Assembly: GCA_001970955.1 (NCBI GenBank)
Contig: MPUH01000402.1
Location: 1 to 56,996 of the forward strand
Direction: 5' to 3'
Length of the DNA: 56,996 nucleotides
DNA from: Stentor coeruleus
Lineage: Eukaryota; Ciliophora; Heterotrichea; Heterotrichida; Stentoridae
The notes beneath the pieces are model-generated. The model was not told where the DNA came from. It did no database searches and was given only the letters and a program-made list of their open reading frames with translations. The position numbers were made by a program, and so were the translations under genes. Positions 43,501 to 52,370 of this stretch are shown piece by piece. Position 1 is the stretch's first letter; each line of letters opens with the position of its first letter.

Positions 43501-43911
43501 GGAGATTGTTATACTATATTAAGTTTTACTGATGGGGATAAAAGGGATATTGCTACAGAATGTGGAAATGTTGTTGAAATTGCTTTGGATATGATAAAAA
43601 TGATTATGAAAGTTAGTAAGAGGCAAAAAATTAATTTGAATATGAGGATTGGGATGCATACTGGGGAAGTTATTGCTGGGATTACAGGGACTAATATTGT
43701 GAGATATGATATTTATGGCCCTGATGTGGAAATTGCTAATAAAATGGAAAGCGGTGGAGAACCTGGAAGGATTAATGTGAGTGAAATTACGAAAGAGTTG
43801 ATTGATGTGTATTTGCCAGGGAGGTTTGATTTTGTGTTCAATAAAAAAATTACTCATAAACCTACGAATAGGGAAGTGGGGTCGTATTTTCTTACTGCTA
43901 AGAATAATTAG
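37535..43911 (+). CDS. P4-ATPase (flippase)-guanylyl cyclase fusion
   Basis: Two assembly joins (38312, 41506) split this gene. Collapsing both duplications keeps one frame of about 2056 residues. N-terminal half: a P4-type ATPase with FKQFHRIGNLWFLLVSI, phosphorylation motif DKTGTLTYNQME (near 38840), hinge GDGANDVPMIQEADIGIG (near 40074) and about ten membrane helices. C-terminal half: two class III cyclase domains. C1 (near 41850) has metal-site FCDICDFD and KIETVNKTY, with Glu at the guanine-selecting position. C2 (near 43350) has YADICGFTAW and KVHTIGDCY. Six membrane segments lie between the cyclase domains. This fusion is known only from alveolates (Paramecium, Tetrahymena, Plasmodium, Toxoplasma) and makes cGMP, probably controlled by membrane lipids or ions. 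No introns are seen. Confidence 0.93.
38213..38411. other. Assembly join: 99-bp duplication around N at 38312
   Basis: 38213-38311 and 38313-38411 are copies with a small cluster of mismatches (AGTAGGGTT versus AGTAAAATT), so the two contigs carry slightly different alleles. Both copies encode the same flippase segment in frame. Confidence 0.9.
41401..41553. other. Assembly join: 47-bp duplication around N at 41506
   Basis: 41401-41447 is repeated at 41507-41553. The left copy is followed by 58 bp of unmatched AT-rich sequence (41448-41505) containing a stop. Skipping to the right copy restores the cyclase frame. Confidence 0.9.
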
Positions 43912-44737
43912 ATGTGGGGGTTTAGTTGATATGCTGTGAATGCTAAGGTTATGGAGCGATTACTATTAAAATATTTAATATTATTTTTATTGAGTATTTA
44001 TGCAATTTTTTATTAACGCTGGAAATTAATATGAATTTTAAATAAGATCTTTGACAACTCTATTTTAAATATCTTAGTCTATCATTTTTCTTATAATCCA
44101 ATTTGAAATTAAGACTATTAGTTTATAAATTATTATAATTATAGATACTTATATAAAACTATCATTTTTATATCATAATAAATCTAAATATTCACTGTAA
44201 TAATATTTTATAATAGCTTCTATATAAAATTCCAGCCTCCTTCATCATAATTTACATAAATTCTTCCTCAATAAATCATCTCTTATATGAAGTAATTGTA
44301 TATTAAAATTTCATAAAAAATAATAAAATTATTAGTCATTTATATCAAAAATAGCAAGAAATACAATCTAAGAATTTATTTAATATAACTTATAACCCAA
44401 TAACATAATTTCTAGTAGAGAAAATAATTTTAAACCATTATAAACTCTATATCTGCAATTTTATATGAAAATTTAAACCTCTCCATATCTATTTTTATAC
44501 ATCCCCACACCGATCCTTAAAAAATCTCCACACTTTTAACTACCCCAACTAAATTTCCAATACATTCATCTTCTAATTTTAATATCTAAAGCTTCACTAC
44601 TAAAATCCTCACACGTAGCATATAAAACTCTCTCATTTTCCACATCTCCTAACAAATCCTAACCAAAAATCTCTTTCCCTAAACCTAATAACTCATCAAG
44701 CAATCCATATTTTTCAACTACATAAAAATTACCAAAA
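43912..44737. other. Intergenic region
   Basis: A short G-rich trailer, then AT-rich sequence, then a C-rich, G-poor tract (about 44480-44737) leading to the transporter ATG. No gene, RNA or repeat seen. Confidence 0.45.
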
Positions 44738-46040
44738 ATGCAAACCGAAGTCAGAGAAACCAGCTACAGATGGATAATCCTCTTACTCTACAGCCTAAGT
44801 CTTGGATCAAACGCAATGATGTGGATCACAGCTTCTCCAATAACTTCAGTAATCGCCAAAGTATAATCTACACAGACATATGGAGTAGCTGATATCTGGG
44901 TAGAAATGTGTTCTTTAGTCTATATGATTTTCTATATCCCAGTAGTATTCCCATCAAATTACGTCCTAGACAAATTCGGTTTACGAGCAGGGGTCATCAT
45001 TGGAATAGGAACAACAGCTATTGGTTCTTGGATTCGTCTTGGTGCTTACTTTGATTTCTGGTTCATTCTTGCAGGTAGTTGTCTTGGGGCAATAGGTCAA
45101 CCATTTCTCATGAATGCTCCAGCCAAACTTGCCGCAACTTGGTTTCGACCTGAAATGGTAAAATTTTATACAGAGAACTATGGCAACAACTGTAGGGACT
45201 ATGTCTAATCCTCTTGGTGTAGCTATTGGATTTGTCTTACCTGCTATTATTGTAACTGCTTCTAAAAGCAAATCTCAAATCATTCTTCTTATGTTTGTTG
45301 AAGCAATTATCTGCTCAATAGTTTTTATACTTGTTATTATCATGTTTAAAAATCTTCCAAAATATCCTCCTAGTTTATCTGCTTCACAAACAAGAGAAGA
45401 GTTCATGCCAGCTCTTAAAGCAGTGTTTAGGAATAAAAGTTTTCTTTTGCTTTTGCTTGCTTTTTCTATGGGACAAGGTGCGCTTAATGCTCTTGCTACA
45501 CTTATTGACCTTATAAGTAAACCTTATGGATTTTCAACTTTTGACAATAGTATTTTTGGAGGACTTTTAATTATATGTGGACTTGTTGGTGCTGGGATTG
45601 TTGGAACTATAGTTACTATTACTCACAAATATAAGATTACATGTATTGTTATGTGTCTTGGTACACTTGTAACGTTTTTTGGGTTTATTTTTACTTTAGA
45701 GTTTAAATCTTTGATTATATCAAGTGTTACGGTTGGACTTCTTGGACTGCTTTTGACACCGATATTGCCAATATCGTATGAGTTTGGTATTGAATTGACT
45801 TATCCTGTTGGTGAAGCTATGACTGGAGGAATTTTGAATTCTGGTGGACAAATCATTGGGATTTCTGAAGTTGGTCTTGCTTATCTTTTAGCTAACCAGC
45901 CTGTGATTATTTGCATTATTTGTGCTGCTGGGGTTGGTCTTGGGGCTTTTGCTTTGATTTTTGTTAAAGAGGAACTACAGCGTGCAGGGGTTGATAATAG
46001 CGCTAGTGCTAATTTCATATCTCTAAAAGAAGCTGATTAA
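44738..46040 (+). CDS. SLC49/FLVCR-type major facilitator transporter (two tiny introns)
   Basis: Three exons (44738-44860, 44876-45157, 45174-46040) give 423 residues once introns of 15 and 16 nt are removed; both are phase 0. The product has the MFS layout of about 12 membrane helices. The stretch YRWIILLLYSLSLGSNAMMW, VYMIFYIPVVFPSNYVLDKF, GQPFLMNAPAKLAATWF and NPLGVAIGFVLPAIIV follows the SLC49 (FLVCR1/2, MFSD7) pattern, including WF near an acidic residue after helix 4 and the GNQLGxAxGFLLPP-like motif. FLVCR-type carriers move choline, ethanolamine or haem. The substrate here is unknown. Length is somewhat short for the family, with short terminal tails. Confidence 0.85.
44861..44875 (+). 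other. 15-nt intron
   Basis: GTATAATCTACACAG, phase 0, contains an in-frame TAA. Removal joins TSVIAK to TYGVADIW in the transporter. Confidence 0.93.
45158..45173 (+). other. 16-nt intron
   Basis: GTAAAATTTTATACAG. Its removal changes frame by one and joins ATWFRPEM to RTMATTVGTM, matching the continuous SLC49 domain. Confidence 0.92.
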
Positions 46041-46651
46041 TTTATGTACTAGGGTAAAAAACTACATATATTTTTAAAAAATCAATGAGATTTAATGCAT
46101 GCTGAGTTGTGGATAATCCGCATTTTTATGATATGAATAAAATTATTTGCAACTTGTAGAAGTTTTGTATTTAATAATATAAATTGATATTTTATATCTG
46201 ATGCAAAAATATCAAAGTTTTAAGCGTGAGGTTATTTATAATTAAAAATATAAAAAATGATAAAATGCTATATAGTCATTTTGATTAAAAATACTTTAAA
46301 TAATCATATACAATAAGTATTTCAAACTTTATTTAATATCTTTAAGGTGATGAACAATTATATAATAACTTACATAATTACAATAAATTTATTATAAATC
46401 TGAATGCATGCAAATCTAATATCTATCACTATACTTACAACCCAACCCAACTAAAATATTAACTTTCAAAATCCCAGTAAACAATTCCCTATCAAAATTC
46501 CAACAACCTTTTTAATTAAAAACCCTAAAATTACTCCTATCTTCCAAAGCATATCCAAAAATACAAAAAAACCCAAATTCCTCCTATAAAAAAGCCTACC
46601 CAATAAAAACCTTAAGATTATTAAAATTATTATCTAATCTAACCTAATCAA
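46041..46651. other. Convergent intergenic spacer
   Basis: AT-rich. From about 46430 it is C-rich on the plus strand, i.e. a G-rich trailer for the minus-strand gene ending at 46652. No gene seen. Confidence 0.45.
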
Positions 46652-47254
46652 TTATTTTCCAGCTTTATTAATATTTATTATCTTACCAGTTTTCAATTCA
46701 ATTTTACTTACAGCATGTTCAAGTTCTTTGATTTTATATTTAACATTCACTTCTGTTATATTTTTATCAAGTTCGAAACAATCATCTTTTTCCCTATAGC
46801 CAAAGCATTTCACTACAAAAATCCCTTGAGTATATTTCCCAATAAATTGTCTAAACTTTGCGTTGTTTTTTTTCAGGACTTTATAACTAGAATGCTCAAA
46901 ATTATTAGCTAAATCATTAAGAGCTAAGCGTATAAAATCAATAACTTCACTATAGCTCCCATTTTGCTTATCAATTTCTTCATGAAACAAATATAAGCGA
47001 TCAATAAGAAAAGATAGTGGCATAGTGCCCCAGAAATCATTTATTGCAATAGGAGGAGATGAATATCGAATTGCTGAAGAATTTGTACTTTGGTCACGTT
47101 CTTCTCTATGTTTTCTTGCATTAGCACTTGATAATTGTCTTGTAGGTTTCTTTAGTATATGGGGTGGGGTTAAGTAATTTGTTTTTAATTCTTCAGAAAC
47201 TGGTCTTATGCATATAGCGTTATTTTTAGAATCAGTTGAAGGGGAGCATCCCAT
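46652..47254 (-). CDS. Lipid-anchored PUB-domain protein
   Basis: 200 residues. The N-terminus MGCSPS fits dual N-myristoylation (Gly2) and palmitoylation (Cys3). A disordered Ser/Arg-rich linker of about 65 residues follows. Residues about 85-175 fit a PUB (PUG) domain: a helix with EVIDFIRLALNDLANN, then SSYKVLKKNNAKFRQFIGKY, then GIFVVKCFGYREKDDCFELD. This follows the PUB pattern (L..il.Ni...P....yr.ir..N..f...l.....g..eLL..iGF.....f.l). PUB domains bind the tail of p97/CDC48, so membrane recruitment of CDC48 is a reasonable inference. A charged helical tail ends the protein. The Gly residue and PUB call rest on pattern only. Confidence 0.6.
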   Translation of the reverse strand: MGCSPSTDSKNNAICIRPVSEELKTNYLTPPHILKKPTRQLSSANARKHREERDQSTNSSAIRYSSPPIAINDFWGTMPLSFLIDRLYLFHEEIDKQNGSYSEVIDFIRLALNDLANNFEHSSYKVLKKNNAKFRQFIGKYTQGIFVVKCFGYREKDDCFELDKNITEVNVKYKIKELEHAVSKIELKTGKIININKAGK

Positions 47255-47616
47255 ATTTTATAAAATTAGATAGTTTGAAGGAGAATTAGATTTTTTATAA
47301 GATTTTTGCTATGATGTTTAAAGTTGAATAAAATATAAAATTAGTTTTAAGTAACTGAAAATGTTATTGGAATAAAAGCTAAAATAATTTTATAATATAC
47401 TAATATTGTATGTATTTATTATTACAGTATTTTTATTTAAGATTCTCACTATAGACCTTTATTTTTTTAAATAATATTACATTTTCTTAAACTATAAATA
47501 TAAAAACTAACAACTTGTGATATAATAACTGCCTAATACTCCTAAATTATTTATAAAAAACCGCATCTTATATGCAGTAACATAATCCATTTTCCCTAAA
47601 ATTAATAAAATAACTA
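47255..47616. promoter_or_regulatory. Divergent promoter region
   Basis: 362 bp between two divergent starts (PUB-domain gene on minus, EF-hand/coiled-coil gene on plus). It must hold both promoters. It is AT-rich with no motif I can name. Confidence 0.45.
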
Positions 47617-50412
47617 ATGAGCGACAGACTTCACAGCACATTATCCCAATTCAGTATGATAAGTAACAAAAAGCCTAGTCATCTAAAAAACTCCCTTTCT
47701 GACCTCCCACCTTTATCTTCCTTACATCTTCCAGAAAACAAAATTCTAAAAACCCGTGTTTTTTCCGAACTTGCATCAATAAAACTTAAAACTCACAAAT
47801 CATCTGCCAGTATATCAGGGAAATCACTTCCCCCATTAGAACTTAAAGACTATTCACAATCTGATCAAAATTCACTTTTATCAACATTAGGTGTTATGAG
47901 TAATTCAAGCGCCAGAAACTTACCAAAAGATTTAAGTACTTTAAAAGATATACTATCTAATACAAAAACTATAGATAAACTCTCATTAGGTAACCCTGCT
48001 ACACGTAAAGATACAACCGAGCTTGCTAATTGGCTTGATAGTATGCTCAAAACTGCTTTATCTGAGAATAATGAAAATGTTGAAAACCTATTTGAAACTG
48101 CGATGATAATATATGAAGTATGTTTTTATGAAATTGTTAGACAAGTTAGTGTACAATGTGTAGAAAGAGGAGATTTGATTAATAGAGTATGGAAAGCATA
48201 TTTAGGGATTTTAGAAAAAGCTTTAAAGATATCGAAAGCTGTTCAGGAGTATCAGTTAAATGAATTTGCTAAGGAAAAAAAAAGTATGAAGGAAGTTTTT
48301 ATTAGAAGAATAAATGATGTGGAGTATGAGAATGATGAACTTAAAGAAGAAATTGAGAGGCTGAAAAGAGTTGTTAAGAGTAAAGAGGATGAGATTGAGA
48401 GTTTAGTATGTAAAGAGGTTAGGATTAATGAAAAAATGCAAGTTATACAGAAATATTATGAAAATTGTAAGAGAGATTTTCTTTATTTGCAGGAAGATAA
48501 TAGGATAACTAAAGCAAAACTTTTGAATTCAAATATTGAATTTGTGGAAAATAGTAAAGGGGTTATTGAACCAAGATTGATGAGTATTACAAAGATCAAA
48601 AGGAAAACTGATAGTGAAATAAATAGACTATTGAGAAATGATCCTTTATTAAGCACACAAATGATTAGTAATGATAAATCTGAAAGTCTTGAAAATTCAT
48701 TGTCAAAATATGAGGAGTTTACGAAATCACTTATGAACAGAGTTGATTTCGAAGATAAAAATGAGGGAACAGAAACTGAGTATTTTGAAAAAGATACTCA
48801 AACTGATATGATTTCAAATAGACGTAGTAAGGGTGATATAAACAATGGGCTAGAAACTGAAGACTTAGAACTTATCAAGCTTAAAGTAGAAAATATATCT
48901 GAATTTAATGAAGATATTGGAGAAAGCAGAAGTCAAACCGAAGAAGCTGAAGAAGAAAACAAACTATCATCAGAATCCTATATGAACCAAGTGAGAAATA
49001 AAATCTTCCAAGTTAATGCTTTACTTGAAAGAATGAAAACAAACATCGAAGATACCGCTCCCTCAAGCCAACAAAAAGATATCCTTAACAATTTCTATTC
49101 TGCAGTAACTGAATCAATCAACAAAATGAAAAGCACAAAAGAAGAAACCAATGAAGTCCCATTCACAAGAAGTCGACGTACAAAAATGCTCACTTTTATC
49201 CATAGAGAAAGTAAAAGTATCAAAAAGCCAACATTAGATATGATAAGCACCATAACCCAAAAAGTTATAAACACCCCAGCCCATAAACTCAAAAGCATAG
49301 TTTTTAAGAAAATCCTCATGAAAATGATCACAAATTTTTATGATGCGAAATTAAAAAAAGTCCTTGAAGGAGATAAAAAACAAGATCTTGGGCAAATTGT
49401 TATAGAATATTACTATAAACGTTATGGGATGCCAAAAGTTGTTGAAGGAAGATATTGGCAATTATGTGCAAGTTGTATAAAATATAAGAGTATTAAAAGG
49501 GTCTATACATTTGGAAGATTTTTAAAGCTTTTTAACTCGGTTGCATTTGAGGAATTCAGTTTTTATATAGATTCAGTTGGTTTTTTTAAGAATATTATAT
49601 ATACTGAGAATTTAGAAGAAGCGAAAATTACTTATGATAAATGTATTGAATGGTTTAAAGGGTTTTTACCTGGGGTTATGAATCAAGAAGATAGATTGAA
49701 AATTAAGGTTTTTATTGAAAATTATAAACAAGTTGATGCTAGTGGAAAAGGGTCGGTTATTGATGTGGATTTGCTGTTGGATTATGGGATTGATGTTATG
49801 CAGATGAGAAAAGCGGAACATATGGATTTTCTTAATTCGATATATGAAGCTGGAGATGTAATTGTTATTTAGCTAAATCAAGATGGGTTTCTAGAATTCC
49901 ACGAATTCCAACTAGTCCACAGGCATATTTCCTCAGAGTCATACTCCCACAAAAAGTCAAAAGAAATTTTCAACAAGTTTTCCGAAACTTTTACCGGAGA
50001 AAACGATGAAGCAATTAAAGCTTTATCATTCGAGAACTTTCATCACCTAAATGAAAAATTCCCAATTTTTACAAGAGAAAGATTAGGAGCTTTACTACAA
50101 ATCCGAGGTAAAAATGCTTATGTTAGTAAAGAATCAGTTTATATAAATGAACTTAAGCGATCTTCGAAAATCATAGAAAGAAATATTTTTGAAATGAGAT
50201 GGAGATACATGTGTGAATTAGATTCAGAGAAACGGGATGAAATGCTAAGTATTCTTGATCTTGTTCGAAATCAAATATCAAACCTTAAGAAACCACAAGC
50301 TGTTTTTATAGCTTTAAGGCTGATGGAACAAGAATCTAAACGGGCTTGTGTTACTGCGGCTGCAAGTATGCTGCTTCCACAAATTGGATTAGCTTTTAGT
50401 GATGACAATTAA
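47617..50412 (+). CDS. EF-hand/coiled-coil protein, copy 2 (one 15-nt intron)
   Basis: Exons 47617-49857 and 49873-50412 give 926 residues after removing a 15-nt intron (49858-49872) at the same position as in copy 1 (9688-12510). The splice rebuilds the EF-hand loop DLNQDGFLEFHE. The same order of parts is seen: disordered N-terminus, TTELANWLDSMLK and EIVRQVSVQCVERGDLINRV block, coiled coil, acidic linker, conserved C-terminal half (KVLEGDKKQDLGQIVIEYYY, KRYGMPKVVEGRYWQLCASC). The two copies are strongly similar at both ends and divergent in the linkers, so the duplication is old and both are under constraint. Inferred role: ciliary or cortical, calcium-linked. Confidence 0.8.
49858..49872 (+). 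other. 15-nt intron inside an EF-hand loop (paralogous position)
   Basis: GTAATTGTTATTTAG, phase 0. Position and phase are identical to the intron at 11956-11970, while its inner bases have diverged. Confidence 0.93.
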
Positions 50413-50426
50413 AGTATAAAATAATA

Positions 50427-50804
50427 ATGGACCCGTGCAAAATTTTTGATGCCATGGATAAGGAAAACACTGGGGTAATTTGTTTAGATGATTTACAAGG
50501 ATGTCTTGAAAATATTCCTGATGAAGATGCGGCTTATGTAAAACAGATACTTGTAAATTATATTTTCACTCATAAGAGCTTTGAAATTAATAAACAAACC
50601 TTCATTAGACTTTTTAGTAAAGATCAAGACAAAATGCCAATGTGCGTGCACATAGACTTACAAGTTCTTTTAGGAAATGAACCATTAAAAAAACAGCCAA
50701 AACTCTTCTCTCTAAGGCTTCTCAAAAGACTTAAAGAAAAGCAAAGTTCAAGTGTTAGTTTACGAAGGATCCTTGATGAAAGCGAAGAATTTTGCGAAAA
50801 GTAA
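50427..50804 (+). CDS. Small EF-hand protein
   Basis: 125 residues. The first 20 residues contain an EF-hand loop, DKENTGVICLDD, preceded by a helix (CKIFDAM) and followed by LQGCLENIPDED and a second, ligand-poor helix pair. The C-terminal third is basic (FSLRLLKRLKEKQSSSVSLR). It starts only 14 nt after the stop of the EF-hand/coiled-coil copy 2, on the same strand. No 15-17 nt intron joins them, and the stop of copy 2 is conserved with copy 1, so they appear to be separate proteins. Co-transcription or a promoter within the upstream gene is likely. Copy 1 has no equivalent neighbour. Confidence 0.75.
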   Translation: MDPCKIFDAMDKENTGVICLDDLQGCLENIPDEDAAYVKQILVNYIFTHKSFEINKQTFIRLFSKDQDKMPMCVHIDLQVLLGNEPLKKQPKLFSLRLLKRLKEKQSSSVSLRRILDESEEFCEK

Positions 50805-52370
50805 TTTATATGCAGCATTTCTCTAATGTTAGATAGATAACTTAAAATTAAGAATATACGAAAAACCCTCAAAAAATATTTAACAACAGAATTTAAATAG
50901 TCTTTACCTAATATTAAATGAAAAAACTCTTGGGGAAAAATATATGCATAAAACATCCTTAAGTAAGTTGCATATTAAAGTTTAGAAAAGATTAAATGGT
51001 AGGTGATTTATACAAATTTAATTTTCACAAAAAGAGAGAAAATGGAATTGTTCTTAATGCTAATATAGTTTATGTCTTATAGTCAAAATTGTAAAAGAAT
51101 GATCTTTTATAATTGTTGATTAAACTTAGTAAAACATCATATGAAAATATGACTAAGTTTATTCCTAATAATATAAAGATTAAATATATAGATTCATATA
51201 TCAATATATATTTCGAAATAGTAGATAGAAACTTGAATAATGTATTGATACCCAAGTTCTAATTTAAAGTAGATTAGTATTTATATTAATGGTAGTGAAT
51301 CAGAATATGCAAGTCTAAGAAATATAGCGAATTTATTGAAATATTAAATATCAATCTTTGCTTTTTTGGGTATTAAAACTTCTGAAATTCTATTTTAAAT
51401 TATATTAGCATATCTCAAAGCAACCTCGCAGTATATATGGCTTAACCTTTTTATATAATTTATGTATAAATCCAGATTAGGTAATATTAAAATAAGTTTT
51501 CTTATTGATTATCGCTGCTATCAAGATAAAGTTCACTTTTTTTATTAGAAAAACCAATATCATGCAATTTGTATTAAAACATTCTTAAATTATTTCTTCA
51601 TATGAATTTGTATTTCACCAATTAAGCTGAATATATTATTTTCATCATCAACAATAATAAATACTTCAACATCAAGTATCATCTTTATTTGTATTTTATA
51701 AATCATAAAAATATTTTCTAAGTTTTAGCATTTCATTTAGTTCTATAAACTACAAAGAAATACCCATATGTTATTAGCAAATATGTCTAAGAATATGTTA
51801 GCTAGCAGCTAATTCAAATCAAAACTTTAGATTATAATATTCTAACACTCTTATATCTAGCAAATCCTTCAAGCAATCTAGCTTTCACATCCTTTTAAAA
51901 AAAAAATCTAAAATCTAAATCTAGAATCTAAAATCTAAATTAAACTAAAAACGTGCAAATCTCTACGCATCTCATATCACAAACAAAAACCTCTTTAAAC
52001 TAGTCCAGTTATTTCCAAAATACTCATCCAAATTATCCATACCTACTTATCAGATTCCAACAATTTAGCTCATATTTGCCAAAAGCCTACAAATTCATAT
52101 ATAAAAATTACTTTTTATCTCTACATTTTATAATTTTCCAATCTCCTAGCTTTTCTATCTAACAAACCAAGCAGCATTTTCATTTTTTTTCACCCCTTAA
52201 GATACTCTAAAATCATATTTCTTCCCTTCATCAATGTCTACATTTCTATAATTTCCAATAACCCTTCTTCATTTCCAAGTTCATTCAATCATATATACTC
52301 TACATCTCACAAATAAAGATTTTATTACTTTGCCTTCAAATTTTACGGTCTAAATAAAGACTTATTATAA
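50805..52370. other. 1.6 kb intergenic region
   Basis: AT-rich. Bases about 51850-52370 are C-rich and G-poor, the upstream signature of the following gene, with a short run of CTAAAATCTAAAT-like repeats near 51904-51945. Frames on the minus strand (50624-50956, 51070-51255) lack support. No gene recognised. Confidence 0.45.
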
